Assembly: GCF_000231405.2 (NCBI RefSeq)
Contig: NZ_CP007032.1
Span: forward strand, 868,001 to 932,000
Length of the DNA: 64,000 bases
DNA from: Desulfitobacterium metallireducens DSM 15288
Lineage (GTDB): Bacteria; Bacillota; Desulfitobacteriia; Desulfitobacteriales; Desulfitobacteriaceae
Direction: 5' to 3'
Notes under the pieces: generated by a model
Seen by the model: the letters and a program-made list of their open reading frames with translations, nothing else
Told to the model about the DNA's origin: nothing
Database searches by the model: none
Program-made: the position numbers and the translations under genes
Part shown: positions 26,003-35,497 of the stretch, piece after piece
Numbering within the stretch: the stretch's first letter is position 1
Layout: each line of letters begins with the position of its first letter

Positions 26003-26064
26003 AGCGTGAAAGTTAATCTTTAGGGTAATGATAAAGAAAACGAAAAAAGAAGGGGCTTTAACAC

Positions 26065-27360
26065 GTGATTGAACGCTATACACTCCCTGAAATGGGCCAA
26101 ATTTGGACAGATGAACATCGCCTTGAGCTCTGGAAGAAAATCGAAATTGCGGCTTGTGAAGGTTGGGCGCAATTAGGAAAGATTCCGTTGGAAGCAGTTG
26201 AGGTTATCCGTGAAAAAGCTGCTTTTTCGTGGGAAAGAGTGCAGGAAATTGAAGAAGTAACACATCATGATGTCCTTGCTTTCTTGACCAATATGGCAGA
26301 GAACATTGGAGAAGAGTCAAAACACGTCCATCTTGGGCTGACGTCTTCTGATGTTTTAGATACTGCACTTTCCTTGCAAATGGTTGAAGCAACCGATATT
26401 TTACTTCAGAAAATGGACAAGCTTGAAGAAGCTATTGGCAAACGGGCTTTAGAACATAAGGACACGTTAATGATGGGACGGACGCATGGTATTCATGCAG
26501 AACCGATCACGATGGGACTTAAATTTGCACTCTGGTATGAGGAAATAAAACGGCAAAAGAAACGTCTGGAGTTTGCTCGGGAAGAGATTCGGGTGGGCAA
26601 AATATCTGGTGCGGTCGGTACGTTTGCTAACATCGAACCCGCAGTGGAAGAATGGGTTTGTAAATCACTTGACTTAAATCCAGCCCCGATATCCACACAA
26701 ATTTTACAACGCGATCGGCATGCTTTTTATATGACGACCTTAGCTGGAGTTGCGGCTACTCTTGATAAAATGGCAACCGAAATTAGAAACCTGCAAAGGA
26801 CTGACGTCCATGAGGTAGAAGAGGCTTTTGCTAAAGGTCAAAAAGGATCTTCGGCAATGCCCCATAAGAAAAATCCGATTACCGCTGAGCGTATATGTGG
26901 ACTGGCACGGGTTATCCGCGGAAATGCGCAGACCGCGCTTGAAAATGTTGCCCTTTGGCATGAACGGGACATTTCCCACTCTTCAGCCGAACGGGTGATC
27001 CTCCCCGATAGTACGATTGCACTTGATTATATGCTTCAGAAGATGACAAAGTTGATTGAAGGATTGCGTGTATTCCCTGAACAAATGCAAGCCAATGTCG
27101 ACAAAGTTGTCGGTCTCATTTTCTCCCAACGCGTTATGCTCTCACTTGTCGGCAAAGGTATGAGCAGGGAAACGGCATACGCTTGGGTGCAACGCAATGC
27201 TATGAAAGCTTGGGAAACGAAAGAACCCTTTAAAAACTTGGTTTCTAATGATCCAGAGATCGAGAAATACCTAACACAACAAGAAATCGATGAGCTGTTT
27301 GATTACTCTTATCATACGAAACATGTGGACACTATTTTTAAGCGCGTAGGGTTGCTGTAA
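26065..27360 (+). CDS. purB: Adenylosuccinate lyase
   Basis: 431 residues, fumarase/aspartase superfamily; cleaves SAICAR and adenylosuccinate, releasing fumarate. The signature GSSAMPHKKNP, the catalytic TSSDVLDT and GRTHGIHAEP stretches and C-terminal length agree with the short Firmicutes form. The start is GTG. It lies 62 bases after purE. A long gap without genes follows before purC. Confidence 0.97.
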   Translation: MIERYTLPEMGQIWTDEHRLELWKKIEIAACEGWAQLGKIPLEAVEVIREKAAFSWERVQEIEEVTHHDVLAFLTNMAENIGEESKHVHLGLTSSDVLDTALSLQMVEATDILLQKMDKLEEAIGKRALEHKDTLMMGRTHGIHAEPITMGLKFALWYEEIKRQKKRLEFAREEIRVGKISGAVGTFANIEPAVEEWVCKSLDLNPAPISTQILQRDRHAFYMTTLAGVAATLDKMATEIRNLQRTDVHEVEEAFAKGQKGSSAMPHKKNPITAERICGLARVIRGNAQTALENVALWHERDISHSSAERVILPDSTIALDYMLQKMTKLIEGLRVFPEQMQANVDKVVGLIFSQRVMLSLVGKGMSRETAYAWVQRNAMKAWETKEPFKNLVSNDPEIEKYLTQQEIDELFDYSYHTKHVDTIFKRVGLL

Positions 27361-27892
27361 AACATTAGAGATTCTTACAAGCAAAGTTGCGTTACAGACA
27401 CTCGGACGTACGTTCGCAGACCAAGCTAAGGGTATAACTGCTGGATGAAAGCTGCGTGATACCCTCCCAATTCGCCATCCATGGTTCACGGTCGGCGAGC
27501 GAAACACTCCAGTGAAGTGTTTCGGCACGTGACTCGTCCCGCAAACGTAAGGAGCAGTTCTACCCAAGCTTGGTAACTGCTCGCGAAGAGTCCTTGCTTA
27601 CTGTAATCGTAACTTGCTTCGAAGTATTCCAAGATAAAAGACAAGATAGCGTAGCTTCTCACACAGGAGTGAACGATTTCGCGGAGGGGCGCAATGTCGC
27701 ACGACGCTTCTGTAGCATAGCGTAGCCACTTGGTTCACTTCAGGTATTACCCAGAGGTTTGGCGAAGCTGCAACAGAAGCAAGTGTGCCAGCCCTGGAGC
27801 GCTGAGTGAACGGATGTGGGAGAAGCTACACGACCCAAACTAGTTAAAGCAAACTAAATGTAAACTCTAATTTTGAAGGGAGATTATTAACG
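27361..27892 (+). other. 530-bp structured non-coding insertion between purB and purC
   Basis: No plausible coding frame. The stretch contains many inverted repeats: GGGTAT/ATACCC (27430-27464), CGAAACACT/AGTGTTTCG (27500-27524), GAGCAGTT with an inner ACC stem (27552-27582), and an outer pairing of GTAGCTTCTCACACA (27651-27665) with TGTGGGAGAAGCTAC (27815-27829), 14 of 15 positions. Inside this last pair, AGTGAAC (27668) can pair with GTTCACT (27733) and GCTTCTGT (27705) with ACAGAAGC (27773), though those two pairings cross. Base composition is clearly more G+C than flanking intergenic DNA. It may be a structured RNA, an interspersed repeat or a mobile-element remnant; it matches nothing I can name. 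Confidence 0.55.
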
Positions 27893-28612
27893 ATGGAAAA
27901 ACGCGAAATGTTATATGAGGGAAAAGCTAAAAAGGTTTTTATCACAGATCAAGCCGATCAATATCTCGTTGAATACAAGGATGACGCCACTGCATTTAAT
28001 GGCGAGAAAAAAGGTCAAATCGAGGATAAAGGGGTTATCAATAATAAACTTTCTACTCTCTTATTTAAAGAATTGGAAAAGGTCGGCGTACCTACACATT
28101 TTATTGAGTTATTAAATGATCGTGAGATGCTTGTAAAGAAGCTTAAAATGTTGCCTTTAGAAGTTGTTGTCCGCAACATTACTGCGGGAAGTTTAGCTAA
28201 ACGCTTGGGTACTGATGAAGGAGTGGTCCTTTCTCGTCCTGTTGTTGAACTTTATTATAAAGATGACGCGTTGGGAGACCCATTTGTAAATGAGTCTCAT
28301 GCATTGGCGATGGGCTGGGCTAATATTGAGGAATTAAAGGAAGTTCAAACACTAGGCCTTAAAATTAATGAAGTGCTTCAAAAGATCATGGATCAAGCGG
28401 GGATTTTGTTGGTGGATTTCAAACTCGAATTTGGTGTCGCGGATGGAAAAATTCTTCTCGGTGATGAAATTTCTCCAGATACCTGCCGCTTCTGGGATAA
28501 AGATACGAAAGAGAAACTCGATAAAGACCGCTTTCGTCGTGATTTGGGTCAAGTCGAAGAAGCGTACATCGAAGTTTATCGCCGTGTGAGTGGGGTTCTC
28601 GTCCAAGCTTAA
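27893..28612 (+). CDS. purC: SAICAR synthetase (phosphoribosylaminoimidazole-succinocarboxamide synthase)
   Basis: 239 residues; joins CAIR and aspartate with ATP. The N-terminal [23 protein letters not shown], and [27 protein letters not shown] motifs define PurC. A GGGAG site lies 10 bases before the ATG. Thirty-three bases separate it from purF, the position where purSQL stand in Bacillus. Confidence 0.97.
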   Translation: MEKREMLYEGKAKKVFITDQADQYLVEYKDDATAFNGEKKGQIEDKGVINNKLSTLLFKELEKVGVPTHFIELLNDREMLVKKLKMLPLEVVVRNITAGSLAKRLGTDEGVVLSRPVVELYYKDDALGDPFVNESHALAMGWANIEELKEVQTLGLKINEVLQKIMDQAGILLVDFKLEFGVADGKILLGDEISPDTCRFWDKDTKEKLDKDRFRRDLGQVEEAYIEVYRRVSGVLVQA

Positions 28613-28645
28613 GAAATAAGGAAAAGGGATTAAGGAGGATTTGTT

Positions 28646-30052
28646 GTGCGGGAACCGGGAGATGACAAACCGAAGGAAGAGTGTGGAGTTTTCGGAATCT
28701 ATGCACCTGAATTGGAAGTAGCCCGTCTCACATATTATGCACTATATGCATTGCAACACCGTGGGCAGGAAAGTGCTGGAATTGCCGTGTCTGATGGTCG
28801 TAAAATCGATGGGCATAAAGGGATGGGACTCGTCTCTGAAGTTTTTACAGTGCATCAGCTTTTGAAGTTGACAGGGAAAATAGCAATCGGTCATGTCCGT
28901 TATTCGACAACCGGTTCAAGTTTGCTTTCAAATGCTCAGCCACTCGTTGTTCATTACCAACAAGGGATGATGGCCTTAGCCCATAATGGTAATTTGACCA
29001 ATGCACTTGAATTGCGCGAAGAGCTGGGAAAGGATGGCGTTGTTTTTCAGACAACCATTGACAGCGAAGTTATCGTTAAGATGATTGCTCGATATCGTCG
29101 GACTAATTTAGAAGATGCTCTAGTTAAAACCATGCTTGACCTGCAAGGCGCCTATGCTTTAGTGATCACTGCTGAAGATAAACTGATTGGCGTACGGGAT
29201 CCGTATGGATTACGTCCCCTTTGTATTGGACAAGTGGGTGGAAGGTATTGCATTGCTTCAGAAAGTTGTGCTTTAGATACGATTGGGGCTGAGTTTGTCC
29301 GTGATGTAAAACCGGGTGAAATCATTACGATTGATGAAGAGGGCTTGCATGCTCGTCAAGGACTGCCTGCTCAAAAGTTTGCAGGGTGTGCGTTTGAATA
29401 TATCTATTTCGCCCGACCGGACAGCACGATTGATCAGATTAATGTCACAGAAAGCCGGAGACAGATGGGTATCGAATTAGCGCGGGAGTGTCCAATTGAT
29501 GCAGATATCGTCATTCCAGTTCCAGATTCAGGGATGTCGGCAGCGCTGGGGTATTCTGAAGAATCAGGGATTCCGTTTGCACAGGGACTTCTGAAAAATC
29601 GTTATGTCGGTCGGACCTTTATCCAACCTACTCAGGAAATGAGGGAAGTAGCCGTTCGTCTGAAATTAAATGCAAATGCAGGCGTTCTAAAGGGAAAAAG
29701 GGTCATCATGATTGACGACTCGATTGTCCGTGGAACCACGAGTTCAAGGCTTGTAGATTTGGTTCGCAAAGCGGGTGCTACTGAAGTCCATCTCTTGATC
29801 AGTTCTCCCCCAGTGACTTATCCTTGTTATTACGGAATTGATACAGCAGAGCGGGAAAAACTAATCGCCGCCCAGCTCGATAATGAAGGAATTAGAGAAT
29901 TTATCGGAGCAGATTCTTTGCATTATCTAACTCCCGAGGGGTTGATCCGAGCTCTTGGAGGAAGATCTGTTTGCTTAGCGTGTTTTAGTGGAGATTATCC
30001 AGCCTCCGTTCCCTCCGAGAGGAGCGGCAAACTTAATTTAGAAATCTACTAA
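28646..30052 (+). CDS. purF: Amidophosphoribosyltransferase
   Basis: First committed step of purine synthesis: PRPP and glutamine to phosphoribosylamine. 468 residues; the N-terminal MREPGDDKPKEE is a propeptide cleaved to expose C13 (CGVFGIYAP) as the Ntn nucleophile. PRPP loop VIMIDDSIVRGTTS. Cysteines for the oxygen-sensing [4Fe-4S] cluster are seen in KFAGCAFEY, TYPCYYG and SVCLACFSGD, as in the Bacillus-type enzyme. GTG start behind AAGGAGGA. Confidence 0.97.
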   Translation: MREPGDDKPKEECGVFGIYAPELEVARLTYYALYALQHRGQESAGIAVSDGRKIDGHKGMGLVSEVFTVHQLLKLTGKIAIGHVRYSTTGSSLLSNAQPLVVHYQQGMMALAHNGNLTNALELREELGKDGVVFQTTIDSEVIVKMIARYRRTNLEDALVKTMLDLQGAYALVITAEDKLIGVRDPYGLRPLCIGQVGGRYCIASESCALDTIGAEFVRDVKPGEIITIDEEGLHARQGLPAQKFAGCAFEYIYFARPDSTIDQINVTESRRQMGIELARECPIDADIVIPVPDSGMSAALGYSEESGIPFAQGLLKNRYVGRTFIQPTQEMREVAVRLKLNANAGVLKGKRVIMIDDSIVRGTTSSRLVDLVRKAGATEVHLLISSPPVTYPCYYGIDTAEREKLIAAQLDNEGIREFIGADSLHYLTPEGLIRALGGRSVCLACFSGDYPASVPSERSGKLNLEIY

Positions 30053-30083
30053 GAGAATTTAAATCTTCAAGGAGGGAATAGCA

Positions 30084-31100
30084 ATGGGTTATACCTACCG
30101 CGATTCAGGGGTAGATATTGAGGCAGGCAGTACTGCTGTGGAGTTAATGAAACCAGCCGTTAAACGAACGATGCGTCCAGAGGTTTTAGGGGGTTTAGGC
30201 GGGTTTGGAGGGCTGTTCGCTCTCGACCTTAAGAAATTCTCCAATCCCGTTTTGGTTTCTGGGACGGATGGTGTCGGTACGAAATTAAGACTTGCTTTTC
30301 AGATGGACAAACATGACACCATTGGACAGGATGCGGTCGCCATGTGTGTTAATGATATTTTGGTGCAAGGCGCAGAACCTTTATTCTTTCTTGATTATTT
30401 GGCTGTTGGCAAACTTGATCCTGAGCGTGTGGCTAATATTGTGACCGGGGTTGCTAAAGGGTGCGAATTGGCTGGATGTGCCTTGGTCGGTGGGGAAACC
30501 GCTGAAATGCCAGGATTTTATCCTGAAGAAGAGTATGATGTGGCTGGTTTCTCCGTGGGCGCAGTTAACCGAGAAGACTTGATTGATGGTTCGAAGATTC
30601 AGGAAGAGGATGTTTTGATCGGACTTCCTTCTTCCGGTTTTCACAGTAACGGCTATTCGCTCGTGCGTAAGATTTTTGCTCCTTATGCGATGGATACCGT
30701 TTTTCCAGAGCTAGGGGAACCCCTAGGTGAGGCGCTCTTGCGTCCAACTCGTATTTATGTAAAGACCGTTTTACAACTGCTTTCCAAACATCAGATTCTC
30801 GGAATGGCTCATATTACTGGGGGCGGCTTGACGGAAAACATCCCCCGAGTGCTCCCCGAGGGACTTGGCTTGCGAATTTCAATTTCTTCTTGGGAGGTTC
30901 CCGCCTTATTTACCCTTATTCAACGTTTGGGTGAAATTGAAGCTGCGGAAATGCGTCGGACGTTCAATATGGGAATTGGCTTTGTTTTAATTGTTCATCC
31001 TGATGAGGTTAAGGCTGTCCAAGATGAACTTCAAAGTTTAGGAGAAATGAGCTATGTGATTGGGGAAGTGACCCGTGGGAAAGGGGTCGAATACGTGTGA
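30084..31100 (+). CDS. purM: Phosphoribosylformylglycinamidine cyclo-ligase (AIR synthetase)
   Basis: 338 residues; ATP-dependent ring closure of FGAM to [31 protein letters not shown] and the C-terminal [13 protein letters not shown] are diagnostic. Its stop overlaps the GTG start of purN by 3 bases of a GTGA junction, so the two are translationally coupled. Confidence 0.97.
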   Translation: MGYTYRDSGVDIEAGSTAVELMKPAVKRTMRPEVLGGLGGFGGLFALDLKKFSNPVLVSGTDGVGTKLRLAFQMDKHDTIGQDAVAMCVNDILVQGAEPLFFLDYLAVGKLDPERVANIVTGVAKGCELAGCALVGGETAEMPGFYPEEEYDVAGFSVGAVNREDLIDGSKIQEEDVLIGLPSSGFHSNGYSLVRKIFAPYAMDTVFPELGEPLGEALLRPTRIYVKTVLQLLSKHQILGMAHITGGGLTENIPRVLPEGLGLRISISSWEVPALFTLIQRLGEIEAAEMRRTFNMGIGFVLIVHPDEVKAVQDELQSLGEMSYVIGEVTRGKGVEYV

Positions 31101-31669
31101 GGATCGGAGTTTTAGCTTCAGGTCGGGGGAGCAATCTCCAGGCGTTAATCGAAGCCTGGCAGGAGGGTAAGTTTCCCGCTGAGTTTGTCGCAGTGGGTTC
31201 AGATCATGCTGAGGCACTGGCCTTGAAGCGAGCTGAAAAAGCTAATATTCCTCAGCGTGCCTTCCCGTTAAAGGATTATTCCACACGGGGGGAGCAAGAA
31301 CAGGCTATTTTGGACTGGCTGAAAGAAAGTCAGGTGGAACTCTTAGTTCTCGCTGGATTTATGCGGGTACTAAGCTCTGATTTTTTAAGTGCTCTAAATT
31401 GTCCTGTCTTAAATATCCATCCTTCACTATTACCCTCCTTCCCAGGGCTTCATGCACAACGACAAGCTATTGAGTATGGTGTAAAAGTTGCGGGGTGTAC
31501 CGTTCATTTTGTGGATGAAGGCTTAGATAGCGGACCCATTATTTTGCAAGAAGCGGTTCCCGTCGAACCAGGAGATACGGAAGAAACGTTGACCGAAAGA
31601 ATCTTGAAGGTCGAACATAAACTCTATCCGGAAGCGGTTCGGCTGGTGACAACCGGTCAAATTAAATAG
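31097..31669 (+). CDS. purN: Phosphoribosylglycinamide formyltransferase
   Basis: 190 residues; transfers formyl from 10-formyl-THF to GAR. The active-site asparagine, histidine and aspartate lie in [15 protein letters not shown] and [17 protein letters not shown]. The GTG start overlaps the purM stop. The gene ends 52 bases before purH. Confidence 0.96.
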   Translation: MRIGVLASGRGSNLQALIEAWQEGKFPAEFVAVGSDHAEALALKRAEKANIPQRAFPLKDYSTRGEQEQAILDWLKESQVELLVLAGFMRVLSSDFLSALNCPVLNIHPSLLPSFPGLHAQRQAIEYGVKVAGCTVHFVDEGLDSGPIILQEAVPVEPGDTEETLTERILKVEHKLYPEAVRLVTTGQIK

Positions 31670-31721
31670 GGTAGTATATGAAGTTGAAAATAGATAATAA
31701 TTAAAACGGAGGAAGGATAGA

Positions 31722-33275
31722 ATGAAACGCGTAGTAATTAGTGTTTCCGATAAAACGGGAATTCTTGAATTAGGAAAAGGGCTAGCTGAACTAGGTTATG
31801 AGATTATTTCGACCGGTGGTACATTTAAAACTTTAAATGAAGCGGGTATCCCTGTGCGTTATGTAACCGAAATAACGGGATTTCCTGAGATACTTGATGG
31901 TCGGGTGAAGACCCTCCATCCTATGGTTCATGCAGGGATTCTTGCACGAGATACAGCAGAGCATCGCAAACAATTAGATGAAAATGGGATTGGTCTCGTG
32001 GATTTGGTGGTTGTAAACCTTTATCCTTTCCGCGAAACGATTGCAAAACCTGATGTGACTTTCGAAGATGCGATTGAAAATATCGATATCGGCGGGCCGA
32101 CGATGGTTCGCGCTGCAGCCAAAAATCAGGAACGGGTTGCGATTGTCGTTAATCCGAAGCGTTATACGGAAATTCTGGAAACTTTGCGTCAAGAAGGCGA
32201 GATTTCTTATGCACTGCGCAAGCAACTTGCCGCAGAAGCCTTTGCTCATACAGCAGATTATGATAAAGCAATCGCGGATTATCTGGAAAAACAACAGGCT
32301 CAAGAAGCGGGTGCGACCAGCGTTTTCCCGGAAACCTTGCGACTCACTGCAGAGAAAGCCCAAGATTTGCGTTATGGGGAAAATCCACAACAAAACGCGG
32401 CCTTTTATCGTAATTCAAATTCTGAAGGCACTTTAGCTGGCGGAGTACAGCTTCAGGGTAAAGAACTTTCCTATAACAATTGGGTTGACATGGAAGCAGC
32501 TTGGTCTCTTGCACAGGAGTTCAAGGAGCCCGCTTGCGTTATTATTAAACATACCAACCCCTGTGGGGCTGCACTTGGAAAAACTCCGTTAGAAGCGTAT
32601 GAACGGGCTCTTGAAGCAGATCCGGTGTCTGCTTTTGGTGGAATTATTGCCTTTAACCGCGTTGTAGATGCAGAATGTGCGCAACTCATTCATGAACGTT
32701 TCTTCGAAGTTATTTTGGCTCCGGAATTCAGCCCAGAGGCGAGAGAGATTTTTAAAGATAAAAAGAATCTCCGTTTAATCATTATTGGACGAAGAGGGGG
32801 CCAACACACTTCAGAAAAAGGCTGGAAAATACGCACGATCCAAGGAGGATTTCTTGTTCAGGAAGAAGATCTTGGCACTACTCCTTCCACAGAATGGGAA
32901 GTCGTTACCGAGCAAAAACCGACAGCTGAAGATTTACGTGAGCTTGAATTTGCATGGCAAGTTGTTAAGCATGTTAAGTCTAATGCCATTGTGCTCACTA
33001 AAAATGGCCAAACCCTAGGAGTTGGAGCTGGACAGATGAACCGAGTAGGGTCTGTTAAAATTTCGATGGAACAAGCTGGAGATAAAGCAAAAGGCGCCTA
33101 TCTTGCTTCTGATGCATTTTTCCCGTTCCCTGATTCTTTGGAAGAAGCGGCTAAAGCTGGCGTGCGTGCAGTTGTTCAGCCTGGAGGTTCAATTCGAGAT
33201 GAAGAAGTGCTTGAGGTTGCTAATCGTTTGAATCTGATTATGGTATTCACCCATCGGAGACATTTTCAACATTAA
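31722..33275 (+). CDS. purH: Bifunctional AICAR transformylase / IMP cyclohydrolase
   Basis: 517 residues catalysing the last two steps to IMP. The N-terminal cyclohydrolase domain (about 1-195) shows STGGTFKTL and DGRVKTLHP; the transformylase domain shows RYGENPQQNAAFY, IIKHTNPCGAA and the C-terminal FFPFPDSLEEAAKAGV..VVQPGGSIRDEEV. A GGAGGA site precedes the ATG. Confidence 0.97.
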   Translation: MKRVVISVSDKTGILELGKGLAELGYEIISTGGTFKTLNEAGIPVRYVTEITGFPEILDGRVKTLHPMVHAGILARDTAEHRKQLDENGIGLVDLVVVNLYPFRETIAKPDVTFEDAIENIDIGGPTMVRAAAKNQERVAIVVNPKRYTEILETLRQEGEISYALRKQLAAEAFAHTADYDKAIADYLEKQQAQEAGATSVFPETLRLTAEKAQDLRYGENPQQNAAFYRNSNSEGTLAGGVQLQGKELSYNNWVDMEAAWSLAQEFKEPACVIIKHTNPCGAALGKTPLEAYERALEADPVSAFGGIIAFNRVVDAECAQLIHERFFEVILAPEFSPEAREIFKDKKNLRLIIIGRRGGQHTSEKGWKIRTIQGGFLVQEEDLGTTPSTEWEVVTEQKPTAEDLRELEFAWQVVKHVKSNAIVLTKNGQTLGVGAGQMNRVGSVKISMEQAGDKAKGAYLASDAFFPFPDSLEEAAKAGVRAVVQPGGSIRDEEVLEVANRLNLIMVFTHRRHFQH

Positions 33276-33292
33276 GCATCGATAGGAAGAAG

Positions 33293-34567
33293 GTGCCTGA
33301 GATAGGTAAGAAGGTTTTGATTGTCGGGAGCGGTGGCAGAGAGCATGCTTTGGCATGGAAACTGACCCAAAGTCCGGATGTAGAGCAGATTTATGTTGCA
33401 CCAGGTAATGCGGGGACCTTGGGCTGGAATGTAAATATTATGGCGAACGACATCTCTTCTTTATTAGCGTTTGCTGAAGAAAAAGCCATTGATTTAACGG
33501 TTGTGGGACCAGAGGAACCCTTAACGCTTGGAATTGTTGATGCTTTTCAAGCGAAAGGGTTGAGAATCTTTGGACCGAGTCGCGCAGCAGCTCGTTTAGA
33601 GGGTAGTAAGTCCTTTGCTAAAGAAATTATGCATGCGGCGAACGTTCCAACAGCGCGTTGGGAGGTTTTCCAGGATTCACAAAGGGCAAAATTATACATT
33701 CAGCAAATTGGAGTTCCTTGTGTCTTAAAAGCGGATGGGTTAGCTGCTGGTAAAGGTGTAATTATTGCTGAGGATCTGGAAACAGCTCTACAGGCCGTGG
33801 ATGAAATTATGGAAGGGGCCTTGAAGTCCTCAGGAAAAACTCTGGTGGTTGAGGAATTCTTAACCGGTCCGGAAGTCAGCTTGCTTTGTTTTACAGATGG
33901 GGAAAACGCCGTTCCAATGGTGCCTGTACAGGATCACAAGCGGGCTTTAGATGGAGATCAAGGACTCAATACGGGTGGGATGGGAACCTATACTCCACCC
34001 CCGTTTTGGACACCGGAATTAGAACAGCAAGTTATGCAAGAGGTTGTTCAGCCTACGCTTAAAGTTATGCAGGAGCGTGGCGAAACGTTTCAAGGGGTAC
34101 TTTTTGTTGGGCTCATGCTTACCCCTGAAGGTCCTAAGGTCCTCGAGTTTAACGCTCGCTTTGGCGATCCGGAGACTCAAGTGGTTATGTTGAGAATGGA
34201 ATCAGATCTTCTATCTGTTCTTTGGGCGTGTACGGAAGGTACGCTTCAGGATGTGCAGTTGAAGTGGAGTGAGGATACAGCCGTTTGCGTTGTGCTAGCA
34301 TCTCCTGGATATCCGCAAGCTTACACAAAAGGAATTTCGATTCATCTGCCTTCTCAAGTCCAGGATAATTACGCGATTTTCCATGCTGGAACAGCGGCCA
34401 CAAACGGGGGACAACTTGTCAATTCGGGTGGAAGAGTACTGGGAGTAAGCGCGAAGGCGCCAAACCTTGTTAAAGCCCGCGAAGCTGCTTATCAATTAGT
34501 TGAAAGCATTGATTTCCCGCAGGCTCATTATCGTTATGATATCGGAATCAAAGGATTAACGAACTAA
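33293..34567 (+). CDS. purD: Phosphoribosylamine-glycine ligase (GARS)
   Basis: 424 residues, ATP-grasp; makes GAR from phosphoribosylamine and glycine. GSGGREHALAWK, VGPEEPLTLGIVDAF, LKADGLAAGKGV, GGMGTYTPPP and LEFNARFGDPE are diagnostic. GTG start 17 bases after purH. Last gene of the pur operon; a terminator follows. Confidence 0.97.
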   Translation: MPEIGKKVLIVGSGGREHALAWKLTQSPDVEQIYVAPGNAGTLGWNVNIMANDISSLLAFAEEKAIDLTVVGPEEPLTLGIVDAFQAKGLRIFGPSRAAARLEGSKSFAKEIMHAANVPTARWEVFQDSQRAKLYIQQIGVPCVLKADGLAAGKGVIIAEDLETALQAVDEIMEGALKSSGKTLVVEEFLTGPEVSLLCFTDGENAVPMVPVQDHKRALDGDQGLNTGGMGTYTPPPFWTPELEQQVMQEVVQPTLKVMQERGETFQGVLFVGLMLTPEGPKVLEFNARFGDPETQVVMLRMESDLLSVLWACTEGTLQDVQLKWSEDTAVCVVLASPGYPQAYTKGISIHLPSQVQDNYAIFHAGTAATNGGQLVNSGGRVLGVSAKAPNLVKAREAAYQLVESIDFPQAHYRYDIGIKGLTN

Positions 34568-34570
34568 CAC

Positions 34571-34605
34571 AGCTTCTCGCTCATTTATGGGCGAGAAGTT
34601 CTTTT
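34571..34605 (+). terminator. Terminator of the pur operon
   Basis: CTTCTCGC..GCGAGAAG stem around an A/T loop, followed by TTCTTTTAT, directly after purD. Confidence 0.88.
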
Positions 34606-34678
34606 ATACGTATCAGAAAGTATAAGTTTTTATCGGTAGATAGTATAAGTGCAACTAAGGCTTCCGCCTGCGCTAAGG

Positions 34679-34702
34679 CTTGGCGCAAGCCAAGTTTTCT
34701 TT
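34679..34702 (+). terminator. Second hairpin with T-run after purD
   Basis: CTTGGC-GCAA-GCCAAG, a 6-bp stem closed by a GNRA tetraloop, followed by TTTTCTTT. It may be a back-up terminator. Confidence 0.6.
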
Positions 34703-34803
34703 ATCTCAGTTAAATTTTGCTAAAGGTAGCTTCCCTGTGTGAGCATCTTCTTCCCTACTTTCATATACTGTAGGCAGAATGGCGAACTAAGGGAGGGATC
34801 GGC

Positions 34804-35358
34804 GTGTATAATTACCGAAAACGTTTTTTTTATCCAATCCATGTTGCGAGACCAGATCCTGAGTTCGCTCAAATTCTCCTTGAACATTACGCAGGGCGAG
34901 ATGGTGAACTGAGCCAAATTACCCAGTACTTAAGTCATCAGGCTAATATTTCAGATCGATTCGTTCGGGAATTGTATGGACTTATTATTGCCGAAGAACT
35001 TGCACATCTCGAAATCCTAAGCACCCTGATTCATAAGCTTGGCGGAGAATTGGGCTATTATGTGAATAATCGGGGTGAACCTTGGAAATTAGAATATATC
35101 GAGCAGGGTACGGACCCCCTTCAACTTTTAAAAATAGATATTGATTTGGAGTTAAGTTCCCGATCCTTGTATGAAAAAAGTGTAGAGAAGACAAAGGATC
35201 CGGGGATTCGTAAGATACTCCACTTTATAGGGCGGAGAGAAGAAATTCATCAGTCGCTCTTAGTTCGTTCTCGAAAGTTAATGATTGAAGGCGCTTGCAA
35301 TGGTCAGTATAATCAGCTTATCTACGATTATAAGATGAGTCTTCAGGTATTAGAATAG
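34804..35358 (+). CDS. CotJC / manganese-catalase-like spore coat protein
   Basis: A 184-residue ferritin-like four-helix protein. Carboxylate/histidine metal ligands of the manganese catalase family are seen in GRDGELSQI, IIAEELAHLEIL (ExxH) and GRREEIHQSLL (ExxH). The length and the absence of the catalase C-terminal arm match CotJC, a spore-coat component. GTG start behind GGGAGGG. It stands alone between two terminators. Catalase activity is possible but unproven. Confidence 0.85.
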   Translation: MYNYRKRFFYPIHVARPDPEFAQILLEHYAGRDGELSQITQYLSHQANISDRFVRELYGLIIAEELAHLEILSTLIHKLGGELGYYVNNRGEPWKLEYIEQGTDPLQLLKIDIDLELSSRSLYEKSVEKTKDPGIRKILHFIGRREEIHQSLLVRSRKLMIEGACNGQYNQLIYDYKMSLQVLE

Positions 35359-35373
35359 TTACCGTGTAAGACA

Positions 35374-35418
35374 AGGGCACTCTGGGTTTTAGATTTTACC
35401 TGAGTGCCCTTTAATTAA
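35374..35418 (+). terminator. Terminator after the CotJC-like gene
   Basis: AAGGGCACTC pairs with GAGTGCCCTT, followed by TTAATTAAT. Confidence 0.85.
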
Positions 35419-35497
35419 TGAGCAGGATTAAGTCAATTTGTGTCGAAATAAACTATATTGCAATTGAGAATTCTTTCCTAAAGGGAGGCCTGAAGCT

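Noticed and set aside
25895-26083. Small minus-strand frame over the end of purE
   Set aside because: It is antisense to a conserved gene, lacks a ribosome site and has no protein-like features.
27430-27464. Group II intron domain V-like hairpin in the purB-purC gap
   Set aside because: A GAAA-containing stem is present, but the conserved domain V pattern (catalytic AGC triad and paired GAGC/GGTTC ends) does not fit and no intron protein is nearby.
27271-27567. Minus-strand 98-residue frame in the purB-purC gap
   Set aside because: It overlaps purB in part, and its composition follows the hairpin-rich DNA rather than a protein family.
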